Assembly: GCA_964393825.1 (NCBI GenBank)
Contig: CAYMUY010000016.1
Coordinates: 19,641 to 83,640 of the forward strand
DNA: 64,000 nt
From: PFJX01 sp964393825
GTDB taxonomy: Bacteria > Pseudomonadota > Gammaproteobacteria > Burkholderiales > Thiobacillaceae
Reading direction: 5' to 3'
Of this stretch, positions 1 to 8,158 are shown piece by piece; within the stretch, counting starts at the first letter, position 1; every line of letters starts with the position of its first letter. The position numbers were made by a program, and so were the translations under genes. The notes beneath the pieces are model-generated. The model had not been told where the DNA came from, ran no database searches, and was given only the letters and a program-made list of their open reading frames with translations.

Positions 1-1492
1 GTGGGATGGTGGCGTAGACCGGCAGGCCGATCTGCTTTTCGATCTTGTCGGGGTCTTCCACCATCACCCGCAGCGAGCGGATGACCCAGATGATGACGAT
101 GCTGAGCAGCAGGCCGAGGATGAAGGCGACCGCGAGGATCAGCGGGCCTTTGGGAGAAACAGGTTTGCTGGCGACGACGGCGGAATCGATGATGCGTGCC
201 TCGCCGACGGTGCCGGCCTTGGACACCCGTAATTGCTGGGCGTTGTTGAGCATCTCCGTATAGAGCTTGGTGTACAGCTCGAGGTCGCGCTGCAACCGCA
301 GTGCGGCCTGTTGTTCCGCCGGTAGATTACCGACACGGCCATCCAGCTGGCCGCGTTTGGACTTCAGGCGCGCGATCTGGGAATCCAGCGCCTGCATGCG
401 CGGATGTTCCGGCGTGAACTGCTGTCGCAACTCGTCCCGTTGTTGTTGCAACTGAATGGTTTGCTTGTCGACATCGACGATGGAGGTCAGCACCCCTTGC
501 GTTTCGATGGCGAGGTCGGCGGAACCCTTGCTCTGCCGATACTGCTTGAAGGCGGAATCGGCGTTTTCCATCTGGGTTTTCAGGCCGGGGAGCTGGCTTT
601 CCAGGAATTTCAGCGTCTTTTCTGCTTCCGCCGAGTGGTATTCCACGTTCTGGCGGACATAGCCGTTGATGATTTCGTCCAGGATCACGGGCAGCAGCAC
701 CGCATCCGGATGCTTGAGCGTCACCTCGATGATGCCGGACTGCTTGCCCCGTTCCTTGGCGGAATAGCCGCCCTGATCCTGCAGGGAATCGATGACATCC
801 TGTTCCAGCAGTTTGACCAGCTTGAATCGGGTCCCCGGGCGCGCCGTCAATTGCGAGACGAAGAGCTGGACATCGCCCTTGGCAGCGGTTTGTCCGACCC
901 GCCCGTCCAGCAGTTTGTTGTTGTCTTCATCGAAGAGCTGGTACTGGCCGGATGCCCCCGCCACCAGGGTAAGGTTCGCTTCCAGGAGCTTTTTCGGCAG
1001 GTCCAGCGTTTCCACCTTGATCTGCTCGCCGCCCCAGGCGTAGCTGGACAGGCCCAGCAACGGGGTGGCCAGGTCGCTGCCGTCATGGCGCCGCGCCATG
1101 GCCTTGCCGATGAGGGGGAAGGTTTTCGCTTCGGCCACGATGTTCAGCTTGAGCTTGTCCACCACGGGGCCGAGGACCATGCGGGAATTGAGGATTTCCG
1201 TCTGCGCCGCCGTTGCCGTGGCGTCGCCGCCAAGCATTGCCGATACGTCCTTGAGCGCGCCGAGACCGCCGCCGCCGACCATCTTGTCATCCCACTGCAG
1301 CAGGGCATCCGCCTGATAGATGGGGGTGGCAATGTAGAGGTAGAAGGCGCCCAGCAGGGTGACAAAGAACGTGACCGCCGCGATCAGCCATTTGTATTCC
1401 AGCAGCGTGGCGAAAATTTCGCCCAGGTTGATCTCGTCCTCGCCGTCTTCGGCGAGGGTGTTGGATACGGCGTTGATCTGGTCTGCGGACAT
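1..1492 (-). CDS. Wzc-type polysaccharide co-polymerase / tyrosine autokinase, 3' end outside window
   Basis: The first 497 residues are present and the gene continues beyond the left edge. The N-terminus begins MSADQINAV, followed by a Wzz-type domain with a membrane segment at about residues 35-57 (YKWLIAAVTFFV). A long periplasmic helical region ends in the GNVR-like stretch (LQRDLELYTKLYTEMLNN). A second membrane segment (LILAVAFILGLLLSIVIIW) leads into the cytoplasmic side. This is the layout of Wzc/EpsB inner-membrane proteins that control polysaccharide chain length and carry a C-terminal BY-kinase domain. That kinase half would lie outside the window, so its presence is inferred. The gene is last of the visible wecA-wzb-wza-wzc minus-strand operon, and the neighbouring Wzb-type phosphatase is the expected partner of such a kinase. 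Confidence 0.85.
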   Translation of the reverse strand, partial: MSADQINAVSNTLAEDGEDEINLGEIFATLLEYKWLIAAVTFFVTLLGAFYLYIATPIYQADALLQWDDKMVGGGGLGALKDVSAMLGGDATATAAQTEILNSRMVLGPVVDKLKLNIVAEAKTFPLIGKAMARRHDGSDLATPLLGLSSYAWGGEQIKVETLDLPKKLLEANLTLVAGASGQYQLFDEDNNKLLDGRVGQTAAKGDVQLFVSQLTARPGTRFKLVKLLEQDVIDSLQDQGGYSAKERGKQSGIIEVTLKHPDAVLLPVILDEIINGYVRQNVEYHSAEAEKTLKFLESQLPGLKTQMENADSAFKQYRQSKGSADLAIETQGVLTSIVDVDKQTIQLQQQRDELRQQFTPEHPRMQALDSQIARLKSKRGQLDGRVGNLPAEQQAALRLQRDLELYTKLYTEMLNNAQQLRVSKAGTVGEARIIDSAVVASKPVSPKGPLILAVAFILGLLLSIVIIWVIRSLRVMVEDPDKIEKQIGLPVYATIP

Positions 1493-1537
1493 GGGTGTGC
1501 GGTTCGTTATCGGTTGTAGATGTGCGGGCGACGCGAC

Positions 1538-2728
1538 TTACTGGCGACCACCAAACAGGGGGTAGTTGATGCTGCTGATGGTGTTCAGCATGGTCGCCGT
1601 GGGCAGCACGTTGCTGATCACGCGGTTCCAGCGGGCCACTTCCGCGGCGTCGACATAGACGATGTCACGCGGGCGCAGGGGGAAACGGTCGGCCAGCAAC
1701 AGCGCATCGGGCGATTTCGAATCGAGGTGATACAACTCCGGGCTGTCGGCCTGGCCGCGCATCACGTAGATGTATTTCGGATTGGAACTCAATTCGTTGA
1801 CGTAGCCGGCATCGGCCAGGGCTTCCGCGAGCGTGATGCGTTTCTTGTTCATGTAATAGGAACCCGGCTTCTGCACTTCACCCAGGACAAAGACCTTGTT
1901 GAGTGAACGGTCCGGCACATTGACGATGTCCCCCGGCTCCAGCTTGACGTTCTGGCTGACCTCGCCGTCCTCGTAGAGGGACTGCAGGTCGACCCGCCAG
2001 GTGGTGCCGGCGCGGGTCAGCAGGACCTGGCTGTGGTCGGCATCCTTGGTGAAACCGCCGGCCAGGTTGACCGCTTCCAGGATGGTCATCGGGATATCGG
2101 TGATCGACTGCTGGCCAGGCCTGCTCACTTCTCCGACCAGGTAGACGCGTTTGCTGCGGTAGGAAATGACGCGAACGTCAATCTGGACTTTCTCGATCAC
2201 CCGCGACAGCTTCTGCGCCAGGATGGCCCGGACTTCCCGGGTGGTCTTGCCGGCGACCGGGATGATGCCGACATAGGGGTAGTAGATGCTGCCATCCTCG
2301 GTGACCAGCGTGCCGGATTGTTCGGCGGATCGGTAGGTGCCGGCGGGAATGGTCAGCTCGGGGTGCTCCCAGACGGTGATGGTCAGGATGTCGCCGGGGC
2401 CAAGTTTGTAGTCGGCCATGGTCAGGTCCTGGGCCTGCGCATCCGCCTTCCCTACCTTGTCCTGGCGCTCACCGGCGCCGGCCGTGACACCGGTCTTGAG
2501 CGTTTTCTCCTGTTCGATGATCAGGTCGGCGGTGATGGCCTTGACCTTGACGTGCGCGGGCACCGCTTCGGCGCCCTGCTTCACCGGCAACTGGACGGAA
2601 GACTGCTCGCGCATGGTGTAGGTGTTGCTGCCTGGAATGATGGCGCAGCCGGATAATCCGGAAAACAGGGCAGCATAGGCGAACAGGCGCGACAGGCGGG
2701 CGGGTCGGATGAGCGATGGCTGGGTCAT
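1538..2728 (-). CDS. Polysaccharide export outer-membrane lipoprotein, Wza family
   Basis: 396 residues from the Met at 2728 (MTQPSLIRP); an upstream in-frame start at 2803 would put 25 extra residues before the signal peptide. A lipoprotein signal ends in the lipobox LSGC. The Poly_export domain follows (KLGPGDILTITVWEHPEL) and then SLBB-like repeats (RVYLVGEVSRPGQQSI and KVFVLGEVQKPGSYYM). Wza-family proteins form the outer-membrane channel that exports polysaccharide and dock on the Wzc co-polymerase, which is encoded 45 nt downstream. Length and motifs are normal for the family. Confidence 0.9.
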   Translation of the reverse strand: MTQPSLIRPARLSRLFAYAALFSGLSGCAIIPGSNTYTMREQSSVQLPVKQGAEAVPAHVKVKAITADLIIEQEKTLKTGVTAGAGERQDKVGKADAQAQDLTMADYKLGPGDILTITVWEHPELTIPAGTYRSAEQSGTLVTEDGSIYYPYVGIIPVAGKTTREVRAILAQKLSRVIEKVQIDVRVISYRSKRVYLVGEVSRPGQQSITDIPMTILEAVNLAGGFTKDADHSQVLLTRAGTTWRVDLQSLYEDGEVSQNVKLEPGDIVNVPDRSLNKVFVLGEVQKPGSYYMNKKRITLAEALADAGYVNELSSNPKYIYVMRGQADSPELYHLDSKSPDALLLADRFPLRPRDIVYVDAAEVARWNRVISNVLPTATMLNTISSINYPLFGGRQ

Positions 2729-2845
2729 TTCAGATACCTGTATGGATGGATGCGTGCGGGTGCCGCGGCAAAATGATGGGTGGCGGCCACCTCCATAGGG
2801 CAAGAAGGCGGGAATTGTAGGGTGTCCGGGGTTGGCTTGGCGAAA

Positions 2846-3283
2846 TCACAGTTTGCTGATCCAGGATTCCAGCGATTCGTCGATCAGGCCGAGGGCGCGG
2901 TCATACACCGCTTCCGCCTGCTGGTAGGGATCAGGGACTTCCTGCTTGATCCAGTGCCCGAGCAGATAGGTCTTGCCCCGGGCGGTGGGGTCGATCTCGC
3001 ACATGGCTTCACGCTGCGGTGTCTCCATGACCAGGATGAGATCGGCCCAGCGCGCGAGTTCGGGGGTGACCTGGCTGGCGCGATGCGAGGAAAGGTCGAG
3101 ACCGCGCGCGCGCATTCGGTCCTGGGCCGGCGCATCGGCGGGGTAATTGCGCAGGGCGCCGACGCCCGCGGAGCGCACTTCCACTTGCCGGCCGCCGGCC
3201 TCCAGACGCTGCCGCAACAGCGCTTCGGCCATGGGGCTGCGACAGATGTTGCCAGTGCAGAGGATCAGGATGCGTTTGAACAT
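2846..3283 (-). CDS. Low-molecular-weight protein-tyrosine phosphatase (Wzb/Etp type)
   Basis: 145 residues. The catalytic P-loop CTGNICRS (C-x5-R-S) sits at the N-terminus and the general-acid loop DPYQQ near the C-terminus, both diagnostic of low-molecular-weight tyrosine phosphatases. The start at 3283 (MFKRILILC) is chosen because the family begins a few residues before the P-loop; an upstream start at 3331 would add 16 unconserved residues. In exopolysaccharide operons this enzyme dephosphorylates the tyrosine tail of the Wzc kinase, and the Wzc gene is two genes downstream. It lies 16 nt after the WecA-like gene, consistent with one transcript. Confidence 0.92.
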   Translation of the reverse strand: MFKRILILCTGNICRSPMAEALLRQRLEAGGRQVEVRSAGVGALRNYPADAPAQDRMRARGLDLSSHRASQVTPELARWADLILVMETPQREAMCEIDPTARGKTYLLGHWIKQEVPDPYQQAEAVYDRALGLIDESLESWISKL

Positions 3284-3299
3284 GGAATTCGCACTTGAA

Positions 3300-4811
3300 T
3301 CAGGCGGACACGATATCCGGGCAGCCGACACCGTGCGTGGAGTGAATCAGGCGTTTCTGATGCTGCTGGCGCCGCTCCTCGCTGCGGAACTCCCGATCCG
3401 TGCTTTTTCTTCCCACCCTGCGGTCATTGACCGGGTTGCGGATCAGGAACTGCCGCACCCGCACGCCCATCTTGCCCTTGAACCGCCGCTTCAGCGCCGT
3501 CACCAGCCGCTTGAGCTCTTCCGCCTCGGCGTCACTTTCCTCGGTCAGCATCTCGAGGACGGCATAAATATAGGGACTACCCCGTCCCGCGCGCTGGGTC
3601 TGGTAGACACACAGACGATAGTCATCCCGCGAATCCATTTCCGTCTTGACCTCGGCAATCAAGGCCTGGGCCGCGTTCAGATCACAATTTCCCAGGAAGA
3701 CGCCACGCGTATCCGGGGAGGTCAACCCCAGGAAGGTATGCAACCGCCGCAAGGAGGGTACGAACCGCCAGGGACGGGCAATCAGGTAGACGTAGCCGGC
3801 AAGGACCAGCAGCAAGACGGCCAGCATCACGTGATCGGGCACGCCCATCCACAAGCCGGTCACCCCGATCAGGCCCATGCCGAGGTGGATCAAGGCAACC
3901 GCGTAGACGACATTCTGGACACGGAAGCCGGCGCGAATGAACAGGTGGTGCAGGTGGTGTCGGTCCGGCCGAAACGGCGACTTGCCCAGCCAGATCCGGC
4001 GCAGCATGACGCCCAGCGTGTCCATGATCGGAATCGCGAACAGCCAGACCGCCGTCACCGGCCCCATCAGCCGGATCGGCTCCTGCGACAAGGCGGTGAG
4101 CATCCAGGCGAACAGGAAACCCAACAGCATGCTGCCGTTATCCCCGAGGAACACCCGCGCCCGGCGCCGCGAACGGTAGCGCAGGTTGTAATGGAGGAAC
4201 CCGGCCACCCCGCCGAGCAAGGCGATGGCAAGCAGGCCGTAGCCATAGGCCCCCCCGACAAGCGCCACCAGCGCGATGAGAAACAGGGAGACCAGGGAGA
4301 CGGAGCCGGACAGCCCGTCGATCCCGTCGATCATGTTCAGGGAATTGATGACGCCGATGGTGGCGAAGATTGTAAACGGTATGGCCAGGAAACCCAGGCT
4401 GACCTTGTCACCAAAATCGATATGGCCGAGGTCGGACACCACCACGCCTCCCATCAGCGCCATGACCAGGGCGACCGCGGCCTGAATCAGAAAACGAATC
4501 CTGAAACCCAGGTGCCGGATGTCATCGATCAAACCGGTGGCGAACATGACGGTTGCGCCCAGGACCAGCGCGGGCCAGTGCAGCATGGGCAGGGCGACGT
4601 CACGCCCGGACGCCGCCACCAGTATCAGCAGCGAACCGATCAGCGCCAGATAGACCCCGAAGCCACCCACGAACGGTGTGGATTCTTCATGCAGTTTATG
4701 GCCACCAGGACGATCGACCACACCCAGTTGCTGCGCGAGCGGGATTGCGATGCGGATGGCAACCCAGGAAAGAATCAAAGCGAATCCAAACAGCAGCGCC
4801 AAGTGTGTCAT
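3300..4811 (-). CDS. Undecaprenyl-phosphate N-acetylhexosamine-1-phosphate transferase (WecA/MraY family) with C-terminal extension
   Basis: 503 residues from ATG 4811, which has GAGGTG 5 nt upstream; a GTG two codons earlier is the alternative. It is a polytopic membrane protein with the family's catalytic signatures: DD at about residues 96-97, NMIDGIDG at about 159-166, the cytoplasmic loop around FLGDNGSM at about 221-228, and the HHLHHL motif at about 285-290. Such enzymes transfer a sugar-1-phosphate from a UDP-sugar to undecaprenyl phosphate and start glycan assembly. After the last membrane helix, a soluble basic tail of roughly 150 residues replaces the usual short C-terminus; its role is unknown. 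It is the first gene of the EPS operon, about 208 nt downstream of the predicted start of a sigma-54 promoter. Confidence 0.88.
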   Translation of the reverse strand: MTHLALLFGFALILSWVAIRIAIPLAQQLGVVDRPGGHKLHEESTPFVGGFGVYLALIGSLLILVAASGRDVALPMLHWPALVLGATVMFATGLIDDIRHLGFRIRFLIQAAVALVMALMGGVVVSDLGHIDFGDKVSLGFLAIPFTIFATIGVINSLNMIDGIDGLSGSVSLVSLFLIALVALVGGAYGYGLLAIALLGGVAGFLHYNLRYRSRRRARVFLGDNGSMLLGFLFAWMLTALSQEPIRLMGPVTAVWLFAIPIMDTLGVMLRRIWLGKSPFRPDRHHLHHLFIRAGFRVQNVVYAVALIHLGMGLIGVTGLWMGVPDHVMLAVLLLVLAGYVYLIARPWRFVPSLRRLHTFLGLTSPDTRGVFLGNCDLNAAQALIAEVKTEMDSRDDYRLCVYQTQRAGRGSPYIYAVLEMLTEESDAEAEELKRLVTALKRRFKGKMGVRVRQFLIRNPVNDRRVGRKSTDREFRSEERRQQHQKRLIHSTHGVGCPDIVSA

Positions 4812-5029
4812 ATCCACCTCACCCGACCTTGTGCATAGGTCGTTGTCATTGCCGAATGCCTACCACGGGAGCGCCTTGCCCTCTCCCGACACCAGGCGTC
4901 CGATTACAAGCCACACCCCACATGAAACCTCCGACGATTCAGTGACTCGCGCAATGTGTTCCCATTATCGGGCCACCCCACTGACTGGAGCAAACGACAA
5001 GTCCCCCATTGTCCGAGCCATTGCTATGA

Positions 5030-5045
5030 AGCAAGGAGCTTGCCA
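5030..5045 (-). promoter_or_regulatory. Sigma-54 promoter of the EPS operon
   Basis: Minus-strand TGGCAAGCTCCTTGCT matches the consensus TGGCACGNNNNTTGCW at all fixed positions but one, with GG and GC separated by exactly 10 nt. Predicted transcription start is near 5019, leaving a leader of about 208 nt before the WecA-like gene. Supported by the upstream enhancer-like motif at 5106-5122 shared with two other sigma-54 promoters here. Confidence 0.75.
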
Positions 5046-5105
5046 GACGCCCACAGGCATAGGGATCAAGCGCTTGGCCAACCCCGCGAGGGCCTCGTCC
5101 GGCGC

Positions 5106-5122
5106 ATGTCAAAAAGTCCGAC
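5106..5122 (-). promoter_or_regulatory. Candidate PrsR enhancer site (EPS operon)
   Basis: Minus-strand GTCGGACTTTTTGACAT. Eleven of 17 positions are identical in all three copies found in this window, and each copy lies upstream of a sigma-54 promoter. Here 60 bp separate it from the -24 element. Assignment to PrsR is inference from the co-encoded sigma-54 activator. Confidence 0.6.
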
Positions 5123-5140
5123 ACCACCTGACACACCCCA

Positions 5141-5170
5141 AAAAAAAACAGCGGCCTGAACCGCTGTTTT
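5141..5170 (-). terminator. Rho-independent terminator of the first PEP-CTERM gene
   Basis: On the minus strand a 10-bp stem (AAAACAGCGG / CCGCTGTTTT) with a 6-nt loop is followed by a run of T. It lies 36 nt after the PEP-CTERM stop and separates that gene from the EPS promoter region downstream. The AAAA on the other side makes it potentially bidirectional. Confidence 0.85.
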
Positions 5171-5205
5171 TCTGACCTGAAGAAAACTGATCGTTTTCAG
5201 TAGTC

Positions 5206-6027
5206 TCAAGCCTTGCGGCGACGCATGAAGCCCAGGCCGGCGATACCGATGCCGAGGAGCGCCAGGGAAGCGGGCTCGGGTACGGAGGTGATGCGGAAGT
5301 TGCCGGCAAAGTTCGGCACCGGACCATTCGGGGTCTGGACCATGTTGACGGTTTGCGACATGAACAACTTGCCGTTGATCTGGTTGTCACTATTGCCTGC
5401 GGCATCGAGGAAGGAGAAGACTCCCTCATAACCACCCCAACCGGCGCTCAGCGCCGAGTCGGTCAACACCATGTTGAGTACGCCGCTGGTGACGGACCAG
5501 CCCACGGTCAACACGCCAGACACGTTGCTGCCCGCCTGCAGGGCCGCGCTGACCGCAGCGCCCTGGGCACCGGGAAGAGCCTGGAAGGCGCCGTTGTAGG
5601 TTGTCTGGAAACTGCCGGAAAGACCAGTCGAGGCGCTGGTGATCGCGGCAGGGATGGTGCCAGCGGTAATCAGTGTGGTCACGTCGCCGGAGAACACCAC
5701 CTGATTCAGGATGCCGTAGATATCGACCGCCTGGAAGCCGGGAACCCCGTTGTAGTCGTAAGCGAAAGCGCCATTCGCGGAGACGGTGTGGGCGTACAGC
5801 GAATCACCAGCCGTCATGCCCGAGAGGCCGCCGAAGCCACTGAAGGTCACGCTGTCACCCGCACCCAGGGTCAGCTTCTGGTTGAAGCCCACCGCACCAT
5901 TGAGGTTGGTGACGTCGAACTGCGCATTCACCGTATGCCCTTGCACCGGCACCAGGAATGCATGGGCGCTCGCGGCGCCTCCCAGCATTGCCACGCTCAG
6001 CAGGCTGCTCATCAGTTTGCGATTCAT
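5206..6027 (-). CDS. PEP-CTERM sorting-signal surface protein
   Basis: 273 residues, starting at 6027 after an AGGAG ribosome site. It has a Sec signal peptide (MNRKLMSSLLSVAMLGGAAS, cleavage near AHA), a Ser/Thr/Gly/Ala-rich low-cysteine body and a textbook PEP-CTERM tail: VPEPAS, a hydrophobic helix (LALLGIGIAGLGF) and the basic end MRRRKA. PEP-CTERM tails are processed by an exosortase at the inner membrane before export to the surface or matrix; no exosortase gene lies in this window. The body matches no domain I recognise. It is monocistronic, with its own sigma-54 promoter, an enhancer-like motif and a terminator. Confidence 0.9.
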   Translation of the reverse strand: MNRKLMSSLLSVAMLGGAASAHAFLVPVQGHTVNAQFDVTNLNGAVGFNQKLTLGAGDSVTFSGFGGLSGMTAGDSLYAHTVSANGAFAYDYNGVPGFQAVDIYGILNQVVFSGDVTTLITAGTIPAAITSASTGLSGSFQTTYNGAFQALPGAQGAAVSAALQAGSNVSGVLTVGWSVTSGVLNMVLTDSALSAGWGGYEGVFSFLDAAGNSDNQINGKLFMSQTVNMVQTPNGPVPNFAGNFRITSVPEPASLALLGIGIAGLGFMRRRKA

Positions 6028-6109
6028 CTTTGGTACTCCTGTCGAAACATTGGTCGATGAGGTCTGCATGATTGGCACAAACCACTGCATCACTCGATGC
6101 GGACTTATA

Positions 6110-6125
6110 AGCACAAGACGTGCCA
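6110..6125 (-). promoter_or_regulatory. Sigma-54 promoter of the first PEP-CTERM gene
   Basis: Minus-strand TGGCACGTCTTGTGCT matches TGGCACGNNNNTTGCW with one mismatch; GG-N10-GC spacing is exact. Predicted start near 6099, giving a leader of about 72 nt. Confidence 0.8.
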
Positions 6126-6220
6126 GGACATAAGCATCACAAACAACTCCATACTGTTCAATCACTTACACACACACGGCCGCAGCCAGGAGTGATGCAC
6201 CGCACACCATACCGGCCGCC

Positions 6221-6237
6221 GCGTAAAAAATTCCGAC
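6221..6237 (-). promoter_or_regulatory. Candidate PrsR enhancer site (first PEP-CTERM gene)
   Basis: Minus-strand GTCGGAATTTTTTACGC, the second copy of the shared 17-bp motif. Exactly 95 bp separate it from the -24 element, the same as at the second PEP-CTERM gene. The rest of the 6028-6411 gap shows no gene. Confidence 0.65.
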
Positions 6238-6411
6238 AAGTCTTTCGACAATCCCTCACTGTGTGTATCGCATTCGCCAGGACACCCCGTCACCAACGCG
6301 ATCCATAAGCAATTTTTATTATCCCGCGCGGTTGCCGCTGGCTACCATTGCTCGCCGATCGAGGGGGAAGTCCGAATGTGCCACTCTGCCGTACACCACA
6401 CTTCCTGACCC

Positions 6412-6606
6412 ATGGACATCCTCTATCTCCTGATCCCCCTCAGCCTGGTCTTCGTGGCGATCATCGCCTACGTCTTTCTCTGGGCTGTCAAGAGCGGCCA
6501 ATTCGAGGACATGGAAGGCCCGGCTCACCGCATCCTCATGGACGACGACACCCCCTCCCCGCCAGCGGTCCGCAATAGTACAAAATCGGACAACAATGTC
6601 GATTGA
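6412..6606 (+). CDS. ccoS: CcoS, cbb3 oxidase assembly protein
   Basis: 64 residues: a single N-terminal membrane helix (LYLLIPLSLVFVAIIAYVFLW) followed by the family hallmark SGQFEDMEGPAHRIL and a short acidic tail. CcoS is needed for cofactor insertion into cbb3 oxidase in Rhodobacter-type systems. The usual partner CcoI, a copper ATPase, is not adjacent, so ccoS stands alone upstream of ccoN. Its stop codon lies inside the FNR box that drives ccoN. The ribosome site is weak. Confidence 0.9.
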   Translation: MDILYLLIPLSLVFVAIIAYVFLWAVKSGQFEDMEGPAHRILMDDDTPSPPAVRNSTKSDNNVD

Positions 6607-6616
6607 CTTTAATCAA
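6603..6616 (+). promoter_or_regulatory. FNR/Anr box upstream of ccoN
   Basis: TTGACTTTAATCAA fits the FNR/Anr consensus TTGAT-N4-ATCAA with one change. A -10-like TCGAAT at 6639-6644 is centred as expected for a class II FNR promoter (box centre about -41.5). It explains low-oxygen induction of the cbb3 genes; the same geometry recurs at 24607. Confidence 0.8.
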
Positions 6617-6694
6617 GCCGATTAATAGCATTCGGCCGTCGAATTTTCGGCGTTCGTTTTTTTAGACCCAGCCTCAACTGCTAAGGAGACCCGT

Positions 6695-8140
6695 ATGGAA
6701 GCAACATACAACTACAAGGTCGTCCGCCAGTTCGCCATCATGACTGTCGTATGGGGAATTGTCGGAATGTTGGTAGGCGTCATCATTGCCGCTCAGCTCA
6801 TCTGGCCTACATTGACCGAAGCCCTGGGGCCTCTGGCTCCCTACCTCTCATACGGGCGCCTGCGTCCGCTGCATACCAACGCGGTGATTTTTGCATTTGG
6901 CGGTTCCGCGCTGTTCGCCACCTCGCTCTATATCGTCCAGCGCACCTGTCAGACGCGTCTGCTCTCGGACGGACTGGCCTCCTTCGTCTTCTGGGGCTGG
7001 CAACTGGTCATCCTGCTGGCCGCGGTCTCGCTGCCGATGGGCTACACCACCGGCAAGGAATACGCCGAACTGGAATGGCCCATCGACCTGCTGATCACCG
7101 TGGTCTGGGTGGCCTACGCCGTGCTGTTCCTGGGCACCATCATCATCCGCAAGACCAAGCACATCTACGTGGCCAACTGGTTCTTCGGCGCCTACATCAT
7201 CACCATCGCCCTGCTGCATCTGGTGAACAGCGCCGAACTGCCCTGGGCACTGGGCGGCGGTTCCTGGTTGAAGTCCTACTCCGCCTATGCCGGCGTGCAG
7301 GACGCGATGGTGCAGTGGTGGTACGGCCATAACGCGGTGGGCTTCTTTCTGACCACCGCCTTCCTGGGCATGATGTACTACTTCATCCCGAAGCAGGCCG
7401 GCCGTCCGATCTTCTCCTACCGCCTGTCCATCGTCCACTTCTGGGCGCTGAACTTCATCTACATGTGGGCCGGCCCGCACCATCTGCTGTACACCGCGCT
7501 GCCCGACTGGGCGCAGTCCCTCGGCATGGTGTTCTCGCTGATGCTGATCGCACCGTCCTGGGGCGGCATGATGAACGGCATCATGACCCTCTCCGGCGCC
7601 TGGCATAAGCTGCGCACCGATCCGATCCTGAAGTTCCTGATCACCGCGATGTCCTTCTATGGCATGTCGACCTTCGAAGGCCCGATGATGTCGGTGAAGA
7701 CCGTCAACGCGCTGTCTCACTACACCGAGTGGACCATCGGCCACGTGCACTCCGGTGCCCTGGGCTGGGTGGCAATGATCTCGATCGGCTCGCTCTACCA
7801 CCTCATCCCCCGTCTGTTCGGCCGCGAGCAAATGCATAGCGTGAAGCTGATCAACGTCCACTTCTGGTGGTCGACCATCGGCGTCGTGCTCTATATCGCT
7901 TCCCTCTGGATCGCCGGTGTGGCGCAAGGCCTGATGTGGCGCGCGACCAATGCGGACGGCACGCTGACCTACAGCTTCGCCCAGTCCGTTGCCGCCATGT
8001 ATCCCTTCTATACGATTCGCCTGATCGGCGGTGTCATGTTCTTCGCGGGCATGCTGCTGATGGCTTACAACGTGTGGAAGACCGTCGCCGCGGGCAAGGC
8101 TGTCAACGACGCCCGCATTCCTGAAGCTGTCGCGGCTTAA
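6695..8140 (+). CDS. ccoN: cbb3-type cytochrome c oxidase subunit I
   Basis: 481 residues, the usual CcoN length, with about 12 membrane helices. Conserved haem-copper features are visible: the low-spin haem histidine in LHTNAVIFAFGG, the copper/high-spin region WWYGHNAVGFFLT and the double histidine AGPHHLLY. The C-terminal haem histidine region TIGHVHSGALGW is also present. It is the catalytic subunit reducing O2 at the binuclear haem b3-CuB centre. It opens the ccoNOQP operon behind an FNR box, with an AAGGAG ribosome site. Confidence 0.98.
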   Translation: MEATYNYKVVRQFAIMTVVWGIVGMLVGVIIAAQLIWPTLTEALGPLAPYLSYGRLRPLHTNAVIFAFGGSALFATSLYIVQRTCQTRLLSDGLASFVFWGWQLVILLAAVSLPMGYTTGKEYAELEWPIDLLITVVWVAYAVLFLGTIIIRKTKHIYVANWFFGAYIITIALLHLVNSAELPWALGGGSWLKSYSAYAGVQDAMVQWWYGHNAVGFFLTTAFLGMMYYFIPKQAGRPIFSYRLSIVHFWALNFIYMWAGPHHLLYTALPDWAQSLGMVFSLMLIAPSWGGMMNGIMTLSGAWHKLRTDPILKFLITAMSFYGMSTFEGPMMSVKTVNALSHYTEWTIGHVHSGALGWVAMISIGSLYHLIPRLFGREQMHSVKLINVHFWWSTIGVVLYIASLWIAGVAQGLMWRATNADGTLTYSFAQSVAAMYPFYTIRLIGGVMFFAGMLLMAYNVWKTVAAGKAVNDARIPEAVAA

Positions 8141-8158
8141 CGGACAAGGAGACATCGC

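Noticed and set aside
404..1519. Plus-strand 371-residue open frame at the left edge
   Set aside because: It lies opposite the Wzc-type gene, which continues off the window and carries family motifs; the plus-strand product has none.
3147..4838. Plus-strand 563-residue frame rich in Gln, Asp and His
   Set aside because: Antisense to the WecA-like membrane enzyme; hydrophobic codons read backwards give this composition.
6074..6090. Plus-strand TGGCAC followed by TGC as a possible sigma-54 promoter for ccoS
   Set aside because: The GG to GC spacing is 11, not 10, and there is no enhancer motif; the site on the other strand at 6110 is far better.
6848..8155. Long minus-strand open frame opposite ccoN, rich in His and Asp
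   Set aside because: Shadow of ccoN; no membrane or catalytic features of its own.
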